From: Ilex aquifolium
Lineage: Eukaryota; Streptophyta; Magnoliopsida; Aquifoliales; Aquifoliaceae
Reading direction: 5' to 3'
Assembly (NCBI GenBank): GCA_951799425.1
Contig: OX637397.1
Coordinates: 14,530,064 to 14,594,063, forward strand
DNA: 64,000 nucleotides
The notes under the pieces were generated by a model that saw only the letters and a list, made by a program, of their open reading frames with translations, was not told the origin of the DNA and ran no database searches. How positions within the stretch are numbered: position 1 is the first letter of the stretch; the number at the start of each line of letters is the position of its first letter. The translations under genes were made by a program, and so were the position numbers. This document shows, in pieces, positions 33,373 through 44,205 of this stretch.

Positions 33373-34570
33373 AAGGAAAACCCTACCTCAGATCTTCAAC
33401 ACAAACACAGAGGTGACAGAAGGACAACGACGCAAGAAACCACACTCATGGTGCTCGGATGATCGGAGGCGCCACCATTGATATGCAAGATCGATCGATC
33501 GATCGAGAGGGGGGGGGGGAGGGAAGGCTGAGAGTTGAATCTCGATATTGAAAGAAACAGAAAGAGTGAGGGAAATAGGAAGCAAAATGTCCTTCCATTT
33601 TAAAACGAGGTCATTACGAGCGATTAAAATTTGTTTAGATTAAGCAGTGACAATTATTGTTGCCACTAAAATTATGACATTTAGTAGCAGCAGAAAAACT
33701 GTGGCTGGAAATAAGATAAGAAGAAAATTTGTTGCGAGAAAAAATTTTTGCCATTAAAATTATAGACAATCAGTGGCTAAATCTAAATTGTTGTCAGTAA
33801 AAATTTTTAGATATTGAATATTAGTGACGAATTAGTGATTTTTTTTGCTGCAATATTAAAATTGTCACTAATTAAATTCACATCCTATCTTTAGGAACAA
33901 CAATAATTTTTCACCACTAAAAACATATATCTAGTGGCGACATTAGTGAAGCCTGATTATTACTAATAACATATGGCATTGGCTGCAAGGGAGAGGGAGG
34001 GAGAACTTCGAAATCTCAAGCTCTATGCCTAGCTACCCCCCTAATTCCTCAAGTGAAGACTATGTCAAATGGTTTCCCTCTGTTAATGGTAAGTTCTCTA
34101 CTAGTTTAGCTTGAGAAATAATCAGGGGTCAATTCCCCCGTTGTTCAATGGCATAAACTAGTGTGGCACCATATGAATACTCCAAGAATGAGTGTTGTCT
34201 TGTGGCTTACAATTAGAAATAGGCTCAGTACAAAGGACAAAATTTTCCATTTTTCCCCTCTTGTGAACCTTGAATGCATTTTCTATGGGCAGTCTTCTGA
34301 GTCTTACATCCACCTTTTTTTTGCATGTCCCTTCTTTATAGCCATTTGGCAGCAATTGTTGATTTTGTGTAACCAACAATGGTTTATGCTCCTTGGAATG
34401 ACATGGTGGAATGGATGAGCTCCAACTGGAAAGGGAAATGCTTTAGGAAGGGTATCCTCAAGCTTTGCCTATCTGTTGCTGTCTATTGCATATAGAGGGA
34501 AACGAAATATATTTACAGATTGGGCAAAGGGAAAATTAATAGTCACAAAATAGCGAATCTTGTTTAAAGC

Positions 34571-35054
34571 CTCCTGTAACCTAGCTCAAAAACCAAAGTA
34601 AACCAATTAACACTGAGTGAAAATACATATAAGACTCATTTAGAGGGTATTTTAAAAGTTGTGGAACAAATTCTGAGACCCTCAAGTGTGTGAAACAAAA
34701 TTATCATAAAAGAGACAAAAAAAAGAATGGAACTGAAGATTAAAAAAAAAAAAGGGCCAACACCAGACTACTGGAGTCTATTGAACATTAGATATTGTAA
34801 GATCCTGTGTGTTTATTCTAATTTTTAGTAGTTTATTAAGTATGATATTGAAATGTTAAATTATTGGTATGAAGTGCATTGCAAAATTGATGTTGTAAGA
34901 GTAATTATGACATTTGGGAGACTTGAAATTTTTGTAATAATCACTATTAGGAGTTGGGAAAGAAAGAATTTGACACTATTTCAGTACTTCAAGCTCTATA
35001 AAATTGTATTTCATGAAAATTTCATGAATCGATCTTTAACTAGATCAAAATTGG
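34571..35054. other. AT-rich noncoding
   Basis: Nothing recognised. The frame 34853-35110 has no known domain. Confidence 0.3.
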
Positions 35055-36480
35055 GCAAAAAGTTAGCCCGCGTTCGGATAGAAAAAGAGGGAATCTTGAT
35101 GCACCTCTGAAACTTCTGGCATAGATTTGGGTTCGGTTGGACGCAAAAATCTAATTCCGAATGTGTGCATTTTTATCCGGATAGAAGATTTACTCTGTCT
35201 GGATAAGTGAAGCTACATTCGAATATGCCTCCCAAAATCGAGTTTCTCAGTTTTTTGCCATTTGACCTATTCTTGGGACTATATAAATACTCGGGGATCC
35301 ATTTTAGGGTTTTTTTTATGCGAATTTCAGCTCTAACGAGCCTATTAAAGTCTTGAAGAGAAGAAGAGATCGGGTAAAATTTTGATGGGATCAACGCATA
35401 GGAAACAACTTAAAGTACTCTAGGACCAATTTCTATGAAATCAAGGTAGGGTTGCTTTCTCTTGTCTAAACATTGAGGCTAGGGCTTTATTTATATGTAA
35501 TCTTTGATTTATATCCGTATACATACTATACATCTATAATTATTTTGGTTTTCTTGCAAATCCTAGATTTTGAATACATGATTTTGCATGATTTTTTTTT
35601 GTTGGAAAAATACATGATTTTGCATTTGATGTGTATTTTTTGGTTCATAAACCCTAGATTTTGAATAATGTCTATTTGATACTGTTTCTTTGCGATCTCT
35701 TGCACATTTTATTGGAATTCCCCTTGCTTTAGAATCGTGGAAAGCGCTGTTTGCAATATAAATGATCTATTTTAAAAACATAATTTAAATTTCTTGTATT
35801 GCTGAGCTTGATGAACTTGAATGCACTTAAACATATATCACAGAGTGTTTATATGTGTTTTTAATCTCGAGGGGTTTGAAGATTTTCTATTACTCGTAGC
35901 GAAGTGTTGGTTCCTTGTGAACTTTCAAACTACTATTCGTTCACGTTGATCAAGACACAGAATTAGTATAGTACTCCTAGTAAGATTTCGTTAAATATTT
36001 AGACATCAATATACGTGTTTCCTAAAAATGATGTGGCACTACAAGGATTGATTGGATGTTTTGTGTTTGTGGAGGGGTAGACGAGAAATATTTTGGTGTA
36101 CGAATTACTACTAGTCAACCTGCATACATGAGATATTCCTGTTACAAACTGGTATCTCTGAATGATTCATTATGTGATAAAATTTATGTACGTGTATCGA
36201 AATTTTAGATTGTTACTAATGCTACATGTTTTACTTCAAAAACTTTAAATGTATTTTGGAAATTGAGACTTACCTATTTTTATATATTTCTAAACCCTAT
36301 TTAGACATTGAAAAAGTTTGTCTACTGAGTTAAATGTTCTCACCCCTTCCTTAATATTTTCAGATTTGGGCATTGAAGTTGATAACGACATAGATATAGA
36401 TGAGCTTGTGGATTTGAATTTTGAAGAGAATCATGATGTAGATTTGGACTTTGAGGCTTTGTGATGGAGGACTTAAAGTT
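35055..36480 (+). other. candidate two-exon transcription unit of unknown nature
   Basis: ACTATATAAATACTCGG (about 35279-35295) is a strong TATA box. About 140 bp downstream, ATGAAATCAAG is followed by GTAGGGTT, a possible donor, and at 36361 TTTTCAG precedes an open stretch encoding an acidic tail (DLGIEVDNDIDIDELVDLNF..., ending FEAL-stop at about 36464). I do not recognise the product. A 5' GCCCGCGTTCGGATAG at 35066 resembles a transposon terminus, so this may be a promoter region and last exon of an unknown element rather than a host gene. Confidence 0.25.
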
Positions 36481-37666
36481 AGTATTTCTTTTGATTGAGA
36501 ATAATTTATGATTTGTCGTGATTGAAATAAGCTTCTTTTTGAATAATGTTAAGGTTTTTGTGTTGCATCCTTTTGCATAGTAGAATTATTGTTTTGGGAT
36601 ACTTTGAGATTTTTAGTTAGATAATGGTGAATATTATTATTTTGACTCATTAAATTGAATTATTTGGTATGATCGCATGATTTTAAATGTTATTAGTTAA
36701 ATCACGTTTGTTTATGAAAATATGGCGTGACAGGTATACACACATGATATTTAAGTGAAGGAGATGAACATTCTGTCAGCCTAGTATATGGAAAACTAAT
36801 TTACGAGATAAAACCTACATGTTTTATAAATAATCAATGTTAGTAGGTAATTTTTCAAAATATTTGGAACCTTCTAGTCGAGTACCATCCACATGACGGA
36901 TTGAAATCCTCTTTATTACCATAAACTAAAAAAGAAATGCTATTGAGACCAAATTTAAAGATCTAATATGAAAATCTAATGATGTGGCTTCAATATTTTG
37001 CAATTCAAGCGGTAATTTGACCTAATTCTAAGTCGTATACAATTCAGCCGATAATTTGATCCATATTTTGCAAGCGTTAAATTCGTTGGAAAATATGTTG
37101 AATCAATATGTGAAATTCTACCTTGCATGCATTAGTAAAGAAAACTGATTGGTTCTTTTACGTACGTATAATAAAATTGCATAAATACCTCATGAGGATT
37201 TCTTTTGAGGTTATAGTATTCATATATGTATAGACTTTAGTGTTAGAATGGATGAAGTTGTGAAATAATAATAATTAATACAAGTTCATCAAATTACATA
37301 ATGGTGTCTATAACTTAAGAATTACGGACACAGATACATATATAATAATGAGTACGATACGATACAGATACGATGATACAAAAAATCTTAAAAAATAGGG
37401 TACTAAAATGCTATTATAATGCTAGGAATATGAGATATTAAGAGATAGAACACGTAAAAAGTAGGGTACTAGGCTTGTGAATATGTGATGTAGGTCCAAA
37501 TGAACATTTTAGAACAAAGAATCCACATTTGTATGATTAATAGTTTCTACACAACCCACCTCACCAAGTGTAAGGAAAATGTATTCACCATAGAAATATG
37601 TGTATCCAAAATCTATCCGACAAGTATCAATCAATGATAAATATTTTACTAATTATATATAAAATG
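36481..37666. other. noncoding
   Basis: AT-rich. AAATGCTATTGAGACCAAAT at about 36937 resembles a MITE end. ACGATACGATACAGATACGATG at 37350-37375 is a short simple repeat. No gene seen. Confidence 0.3.
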
Positions 37667-37671
37667 CATTC

Positions 37672-38263
37672 TGATGGGCCAAGCCCAATGACTCAACTCA
37701 TGTTATAAGCCTAGTCTGAATTAATAGCTCCACTCCAAGAGATCTAGCAAGTCTAGCCCAAAGTGGTCCACACCCGGTCAAGCTCATCAGGTTCGAGGAG
37801 CTACATCAGCAAGGGAGCATGCAGGGTCATCCAAGAGCCTCATCCACGCCGCCTTAGAAAGAGTCAACCCCCACGTCATCCTTTGACCGAATCCAATGAA
37901 GAGCACCGTAATCACCTCATCTGTTGAGAAGAGGTCGTCAGCTCCTCCAGATTAGCCACTTAGTTACTAATAACTCGCCCCAATATGTTATGAGGCGACT
38001 ATAAATTGTAAGCCCTGCCAACACTTGGGGGGCATCACACTCAGTCGAGCACAACTCTCCTATGTCTCTCAACTTGTAATTCTCTGCTCTCCCTACACAC
38101 CTGCAGTAATAAAATACCCGGCGACCATATTCATTCAAAGTGGACGTAGATCACGTTCACCGAACTACTATAAATCTCTGTGTTTCTATCTCTCTCTACT
38201 TTCTTACTGCATTTATTACTATTTACTTGACATGTGGTGTGCAAACCAATTTGTGCATCATCA
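37672..38263 (+). repeat. E3 5' LTR
   Basis: TGATGGGCCAAG to GTGCATCATCA, with CTATAAATTG (about 37999) and AATAAAATAC (about 38108). Closer in wording to E2 than to E1. Confidence 0.9.
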
Positions 38264-38323
38264 GTTTGACGTTGTCTATGGGAACGACAAAATTCTCACC
38301 TAAGTACATCTCTTGCTGCACTT

Positions 38324-39345
38324 ATGGCGGTCACCACCAGATCCATGAATCAGCCTGAAGATAATCCACCACGAGAGAAGGAGGTTGCTCCTCCACCAAC
38401 CAATCCTATTCTAAATGCACAGCAGATGCTAGAGACAATGCAACAGCTCGTAGCCCACAATCAACAAATCCTGTAACTGATGCTTACTGGACAATAAGGA
38501 GGAGCACAACCCGTAAGACCTCAAGCTAGAGGAGCTCCACACCCTGGGCGTCAAGGAGCTCCCCACACAGGGGAGCCCACCATAAGGGACCTCCACCTCC
38601 TCCTCCAGCTCCCTCTTCTCATAGTGGAGACCAACATTTTTCAAGAGGATGAGGATGAAAACCAAAGCGTGGAGTATGTGAGACATTTCCACGATAATTT
38701 CAATTGAGCTCTCAACCACTGGGACGAAAAAATCAAAGAAGTGCAGAATCAGCTAGACGACGTCTTCAACGCCATGAAGGCATAAGGACTCAAGACAGTA
38801 GACTACCTCGTAAGGCGAACCGACACACCTTTTGTACCCGACGTGGTGAACTACCCATTTCCTCAGAAGTTCAAAATGCCATCCGTCGAAACCTTTTGAC
38901 GGTACAAAGGATCCACTAGATTATCTCGAAACCTACAAGACCTTAATGCAGCTGCACAACGTCCCCGACAAAATTATGTGTAGAGCATTCCCAACTACCT
39001 TGAAGGGATCAGCGTGACAATGGTTTGCCAAACTCATCCCGGCCTCCATAGGCTCGTTCGCCGAACTGAGCAGATCCTTTATAACACAGTTCATTGGTGG
39101 ACGTTGCCAGCAGAAGCCTGCCACCCATCTGCTCAGCATAAAACAAGATTGAGACGAGAGTCTGAGGAGTTACCTCACTCGTTTTAACGAGGAGGTCCTC
39201 CAAATTAAGGAGCCCAATGACAAAGTCACCATGACCGCCTTTCTGGGAGGCCTCCGCTTATCGAGTTTCCTCTTTTCAGTAATGAAGCGACCACCAAAGA
39301 GCATGCCAGAACTATTGGCAAAAGCTCAAAAATATTGAATGATGA
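38324..39345 (+). pseudogene. gag: E3 gag, heavily decayed
   Basis: ATG at 38324 begins a Gag like that of E2 (MAVTTRSMNQPEDNPP). A TAA appears at about 38475 where relatives have Gln, and further stops and frameshifts follow, for example near 38704, 38785 and 38898 and TGA at about 39150. Homology can be followed to LAKAQKY and then ends at a GGTCCAGGTGAGGTGA block equivalent to the RARRGE codons, after which the sequence jumps to the coiled-coil region. Confidence 0.82.
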
Positions 39346-39364
39346 GGAATCAACAGGTCCAGGT

Positions 39365-39640
39365 GAGGTGAATTATCTCGCGGATCGCCAAAAGCTTGAC
39401 CTATCTCTGCTCTGCTCTCAAGCACGCAACCTATATCTCCGGGTAAGCGGATCTCTCGCGGGTCAACAAAAGCTTGGCATTTGCTCTGCTCTCAAAGCAG
39501 GCAGCTTACCTCTAGTTTAGTGACTCTCTCACGGATCGTCAAAAGTTCGGTCTTAAAAGGTGTACCTCTCTCATGAGTAATCCTCAGACTTTGTCTTTTC
39601 TATAATGCAAGCAGTCTGCCTCTTTCTCCAGGTAATCATG
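39365..39640 (-). repeat. E3 remnant of the antisense coiled-coil array
   Basis: Two to three copies of the same 78-bp unit as E2 (CTCTCGCGGATCGCC, CCAAAAGCTTGACC), all decayed. E2 keeps about nine. Confidence 0.75.
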
Positions 39641-40211
39641 TTAGATATTTTGATGTTGAAATAACATTGTTTTTACCATCTCCAGGCACACTTTTGAAAC
39701 TCAGGTCTTCTGCAACCTGCGAGACTATATTAGATTGAATGTCAACAATCGGGTCTCATTTTTTTGCGTCCATCCAGCAGCGCCCTGCGCTATAAGCACC
39801 CGTCCAACAGCGCCCAGCACCATGGGCGCCCGTCCAGCAGCGCCCAGTGCCATAGGCGTCCCCTCCAGCGCGCCCAGCCAGTGTAGTAGCCCCTCTTGCA
39901 TGCGTAGTGGCCCCTCCTGTGCGCCCAGCTAGCGCAGCAGCCCCTCATGCGCGCGCATCCAACGCAATCTCCTCTCCTGCGTGCACGACCAGCTCGCCCA
40001 CCTCTACACAGGGCCTATAATATATCAAATTGAAGCTCTCGGCGAGCCCTACAAGACTAACTGCCTATGGTTGTCATGGATGCTATTAAAATCCCAAAAC
40101 AGGCCTAGAAGCATTTGTTTTGGCCTCCCGAAGTTTTTTCAGCCGAAATTCAAACTCAACCGAATGTCTTCCTCTCCAAGTTTTATTGGACACAAGGTAT
40201 TGGAGGGAAAA
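39641..40211 (+). other. E3 3' region with CGCCCAG-rich segment
   Basis: Collinear with E2 26640-27319, including TGTCAACAATCGGGTCTCAT and CCAGCAGCGCCC units at 39770-39990. Ends in the purine tract before the LTR. Confidence 0.7.
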
Positions 40212-40804
40212 TGATGGGTCAAGCCCAAGGGCCCAACTCATGTTATAAGTCCAGTCTGAATTAATAGCCCCACTCCAAGAGATCCAGCAAGTCCAGCCCA
40301 AAGTGGTCCACGCCCGGTCAAGCTCATCAGGTTCGAGGAGCTACATCAGCAAGGGAACATGAAGGGTCATCCAAGAGCTTCATCCACGCTGCCTTGGAAA
40401 GAGTCAACCTCTACGTCATCCTTTAACTGAATCCTATGGAAAGCACCGTAACCACCTCATCTGTTGAGAAGAGGTCGCCGGCTCCACCAGATAAGCCACT
40501 TAGTTACTAATAACTCGCCACAATCTGTTATGAGGCAACTATGAATTGTAAGCCCCGCCAACACTTGGGGGACTTCACACTCAGTCGAGCACAACTCTCC
40601 TATGTCACTCAACTTGTAATTCCCTGCTCTCCCTACACACTTGAAGTAATAAAATATCCAGCAACCATAGCAATTCAAAGTGGACGTAGGTCACGTTGAC
40701 CGAACCACTATAAATTTTTGTGTTTCTATCTCTCTCTACTTTATTACTGCATTTATTATTGTTTACTTGACAGGCGGTGTGCAAACCAATTTTGTGCATC
40801 ATCA
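40212..40804 (+). repeat. E3 3' LTR
   Basis: TGATGGGTCAAG to GTGCATCATCA, followed by the CATTC duplication. Confidence 0.9.
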
Positions 40805-40809
40805 CATTC

Positions 40810-41120
40810 GATATGTTTTCATGAGTATCTGATGACTATCGGTATCCGATAAGTATGTTATTCCGATGTATAACTATGATACTATCAACAATCATATCTT
40901 CTGAGTATGACCCAAGTTCACCATTTTTTATTTTTTTTTTGGTAAGCAAGTGATTTCATAAATTCGAAGATAAATACACGTATACCGTTTGTGTAACGAA
41001 TATTTATAAAAAAAAGAGGATGATAGATCATCTAATCCAACTAAAAAAAGGAAGACCAGTCAGCTTCAATCCTAAAAAAAACCAAATAAAAACCCAAGAA
41101 TCAAGGACCCTATTCATGGT
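40810..41120. other. noncoding, 3' flank of the lipase gene
   Basis: Begins with CGATATG/TATCCGATAAG words like those at 37607-37630, the other side of E3, so E3 lies in an unnamed repeat. The rest may contain the 3' untranslated region of the lipase gene; no clear minus-strand AATAAA is seen. Confidence 0.35.
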
Positions 41121-42636
41121 TCAATTGTAGTGCCAATTCAGGGCAGACCAGCTGCAAGAAACAAGCATGAACAGAACAAGAAACAAGCAGCTCCATTGGT
41201 TTTTCTTGTTCAGTGTCTTGCAGCTCACCATGTTGATAGCAGCATTTCTCCATGGAATTGTGTCGAAGTTTTGGGCGCTCAAGATGAAATCCTTTGCTCT
41301 GTTGAGAAAATCTATGCCCTCCCTTTCAATCTCCAACGCCTTGGGACATCTAAGAAAGCTAATATAGGCTTCCAAATCATGAACACAAGAAGGGTTTTGC
41401 ATCTGGAAGAAATCAAAAGCTAGTTCAACGCCCACATGAGCATAACAAGAACAGCTCCAAGGAAACTCAAATCCCTCTCCAAAACCCTTAAAATTTTCAT
41501 TCAAAAAAACTCCAGGAAGCTTTGTTATGGGGTCATTAACATTCACTATTCTAAGAACTTTTACACCCAATTCCTCACATCTTTCCTTGAAGCTTGAATT
41601 CCCAACTCTTGGCCCTGCAAAAGAGAAAACAGTGATCGGTATTTCACGGTCGAAATCGTGTCTGTTCAATCCAAGCTCTGCAATATCATAAGCTAGTAGG
41701 AGTGCCAACGAGCTCCCCATGCTATGCCCTGCCAAAGTTATGCTCATTTCCTCGCCTTTGTACTTGTTTAATAGCCGAGACACTTCGGAAAGAAGCTGTT
41801 CCCGGCAGCTTCCGAGACCAAATTTGCTGCCACTCTCATCAGAAGCGTACAAGCTCAGAAACCCAGTTTCTACCTGCTTGTTCACAAGTCAAATGCCGTT
41901 ATCTCATGAATAAATCTCTTAAATCTGATAATTTACGTGTCTGTTATCTCATGAATTTATATTTTTTAAACATTACCTTAACATGGGGCCGAGGGTTATG
42001 TGGGTCGAGTCGTGCCGGAGTCAATGAGCTCATTAGGTTTGCAATCCATTCAGGGTTTGTAACTGTTCCTCTGAATGTTATCACTATATCTCTCCTCCCA
42101 ATCCTCCTTACCTCATTACTCGATGATACAGCAACATATCCAATCCAACGGCCACACATTGCGCTGTTTTGGATCGGAATGTTAATATCAGGAGTGGCAT
42201 AAATATACTTTGTGACTTCATAATCTGAATCTGTCAAGCCAACTTCTTTTAAAATCTTCTTCTTCCCATATTTGCAATTTAGGAAGCGTTTTGAGGTTGG
42301 ATTGAGATCGAAAGCCTTGTAACAGGCGGCAATGAACTCGCCGTACCGGATGATTTCTTGCTGGAGAAGAGGATCTAAAGGTTCCATGAGATTTTCCCAG
42401 TTGTTTAAGCCTTGAATCTCCCTCCAACAATGTGCCAAAGTGGAGCTAGATTCAGCAACTTTAGTAGGAATCGAAGGTGCATTCATAGAAGCAAGAACCG
42501 GGTGTTTGACTAAGGAAATCTCCCTCATTTTCATCAATGGTACTTGCCCAAAAGAACTCTTCCGGGGCATAGAATCAGCTGACAACGAGACAAGGTTTAT
42601 GTTTGGGTTTTGCATGTTTAATGCGGTGGAAACCAT
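41121..42636 (-). CDS. class I phospholipase A1 / DAD1-like lipase (two exons)
   Basis: Coding exons are 42636-41977 and 41873-41121 with a 103-nt GT...AG intron (41874-41976), giving 470 residues. The family hydrolyses the sn-1 acyl group of membrane glycerolipids; many members are plastidial and feed oxylipin or jasmonate synthesis. The nucleophile elbow GHSMG is in [20 protein letters not shown]; the catalytic Asp is expected in [11 protein letters not shown] and the His in SCVHDLEAY, so the Ser-Asp-His triad appears complete. Other landmarks are [20 protein letters not shown] and [20 protein letters not shown]. The N terminus is Ser/Thr/Lys-rich with few acids, which fits a transit peptide. 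The C terminus ends in a short hydrophobic stretch ([10 protein letters not shown]). An in-frame ATG at 42774 would add 46 residues encoded by a GA repeat; I prefer 42636 because of the TATA box. No defect seen. Exact subclass is uncertain. Confidence 0.93.
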
Positions 42637-42637
42637 G

Positions 42638-42639
<2 letters not shown>

Positions 42640-42702
<63 letters not shown>
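42640..42702. repeat. GA/CT microsatellite in the lipase leader
   Basis: About 60 bp of AG units (with AAAG at 42651). On the gene strand it is a CT-rich 5' untranslated leader, just upstream of the chosen ATG. CT leaders are common in plastid-protein genes; length is likely variable between individuals. Confidence 0.85.
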
Positions 42703-42734
42703 CATGGTGAATGAGTAGAGGTAGTGGGTACTTG

Positions 42735-42742
42735 CATATATG
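42735..42742 (-). promoter_or_regulatory. TATA-like box of the lipase gene
   Basis: The minus strand reads CCCATATATGCAAG about 100 bp upstream of the ATG at 42636. This leaves a CT-rich leader of about 70 bp and places the upstream ATG at 42774 before the promoter. Confidence 0.45.
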
Positions 42743-42779
42743 GGGGAATGGAGGAGGGACAGTTTCTCTGTCATGGAGT

Positions 42780-43067
42780 ATTGTGGGGATGACTAGGAGA
42801 GAAAAGAATAATGAAAAAAAGGCACGTTTGGCAAGGATTTGACTGTGATTCTGAAAATTCCATGGGTTGGATTTTAAGTGGTCGGTTGGTTTTAAGTCCA
42901 TAATTCTGCAGTAATTCTGTTGGGGCAATGTTGAAAACAAGCGGGAAAATACAGGCAATTTTTTGCATCACCTTCATATAAAATTTAATAGGTCTTACAA
43001 AATTTATTAAAAATCCAATAAATTTAATTATACCACCTCTGGTGGCGTAAAAGAAGTGATGGACAAA
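42780..43067. other. upstream region of the lipase gene
   Basis: No further motif is identified with confidence. The frames here are AT-rich and without recognisable product. Confidence 0.3.
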
Positions 43068-43257
43068 AGTGGTGTTTGACATGTCAATTGGCAGTGTTAA
43101 GGTAATGTATATAGTTAATCAAAAGTTATACATTTTGAAAAAAAAAATTATCATTCATCATTTTATCATAATTTTTGTGTAAAAAAAACAGCCGATGACA
43201 ATTTTTTATTGGTTGTACACATCACCTGACACTACCAAGTGATGTGTTAAAGACATA
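43068..43257. mobile_element. small MITE candidate
   Basis: GGCAGTGTTAAGGTAATGTA on the left and the reverse complement of the right end, GGTAGTGTCAGGTGATGTGT, match imperfectly, with weaker pairing extending outward. Between is an AT-rich core. No clear target duplication. It lies about 430 bp upstream of the lipase ATG. Confidence 0.45.
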
Positions 43258-43812
43258 CAAAATTTTCTGCAAAATATCATACTAATACGAGTAAAATTTA
43301 AATTTTAAATGAATAAAAGTGTGAAAATAAATCGGAGTGAGATGCTCTCTAATATAATTAGTTTTCATTAGAGCCCATTTTTCTTGAACTCACTATGAGT
43401 TCAATGATAGAACTATATTACGTTATCAAATTAAATTTCCAAATTAAATCTAAATATTATTAATCTTATTCTATTCTTCATATTGAGATAAGGGGGATTT
43501 CAATGTCCTCATCGTGTGAGACATCAAAATATTTTTTCATCTTCAATTGACAGATTTAGAAAGAAAAAAAAAAGCCAGGAAAATTGATTCCATTCAAGTT
43601 GCATGGGCAATTAATATTCAAGTATGTTCGAATAAGAGGTCAGGCATTACAAAAAAAACTTCCGAGCTAACGCATGGGTATGGTTTGGTTTACATTTGAG
43701 ATTTAAATGTGTAAATCTGATATTTTTGGATTATATTGTTGAATTCAAAAAATAAGTAACAATTCCCTACTCAAAAAGCCAAAATATTGAGTAAGGGGAG
43801 GTAAAAATTAAA

Positions 43813-44196
43813 GGGTAAAAATCATAATTGATCCCTGAACTTTGACTTTGGTTTTAATTTGGTCTCTAAATTTTCAATTATCTTAATTTAGTCTCTCAAC
43901 AATCAATTTCGTCTTAATTAAGCCGTTCCATTATTTTTCACCATTAGATCAACTTTAGACTAACCCAATTTAATCCATTTTAGCGTTGATCTAATCTCGT
44001 CTAATAACTAATAATAAGTAATAAGTTTCTATTCAAACACGGAATAAAATGGACAATATATATGATGGTAAAAATAGACAGAATGACTTAATTGAGATAA
44101 AACTAATAGTTAAGGGATTAAATTCGAACAATTAAAAGTTCAGGGACTAAATTAAAATCAAAGGTAAAATTCAAGGATCGATTATGATTTTTTCCC
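43813..44196. mobile_element. Mutator-type MITE with long inverted repeats and 9-bp duplication
   Basis: Left GGGTAAAAATCATAATTGAT and right (reverse complement) GGGAAAAAATCATAATCGAT start inverted repeats that pair, with mismatches, for about 130 bp, leaving a short loop. AAAATTAAA flanks both ends (43804-43812, 44197-44205), a perfect 9-bp duplication, the Mutator signature. No coding content. The transcript could fold into a long hairpin. Confidence 0.9.
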
Positions 44197-44205
44197 AAAA
44201 TTAAA

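Larger units (their letters stand above)
29906..33948. mobile_element. CACTA (En/Spm-type) element, 4.04 kb
   Basis: Starts CACTACAAGAAATTGGTG, ends ACATTAGTG, and is flanked by AAG on both sides (29903-29905, 33949-33951), the 3-bp target duplication of CACTA elements. Only the outermost five bases CACTA/TAGTG match at the two ends, so the right terminal repeat is decayed or alternative. Both subterminal zones (29906-30310 and 33600-33948) are dense in TTTAGTGGC/GCCACTAAAA words, as expected. It holds a Transposase_24-like remnant and a P450 fragment; no TNP2-type transposase is recognised, so it is nonautonomous. Confidence 0.82.
29630..34570 (+). mobile_element. LINE C-terminal fragment split by a CACTA insertion
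   Basis: Left part 29630-29905 encodes LRDILRPHMLHIIGNGCS and IWHDNWHPRGPL, a conserved segment between RT and zf-RVT of L1-type plant LINEs. Right part 33949 to about 34570 encodes WHWLQGRE, VNGKFSTSLA, MNTPRMSVVLWL and NRLSTKDKIFHFSP, the zf-RVT segment, with one stop (at about 34112) and a frameshift. Removing the CACTA and one copy of its AAG duplication joins NARVS directly to LIITNNIWHW in frame. The RT core and endonuclease are not present. Confidence 0.82.
37672..40804 (+). mobile_element. E3: second pol-less relative of E1, 3.1 kb
   Basis: LTRs at 37672-38263 and 40212-40804, flanked by CATTC on both sides (37667-37671, 40805-40809). The LTRs differ at about 54 positions by hand count (about 9%). 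Inside are a decayed primer site, a gag broken by many stops, a short antisense coiled-coil remnant, a CGCCCAG-rich segment and a purine tract (TTGGAGGGAAAA). Pol is absent. Its 3' half is collinear with E2, so the two are one nonautonomous subfamily. Confidence 0.9.

Noticed and set aside
41130-42202. Plus-strand open frames opposite the lipase gene
   Set aside because: They mirror a well-supported spliced lipase on the minus strand.
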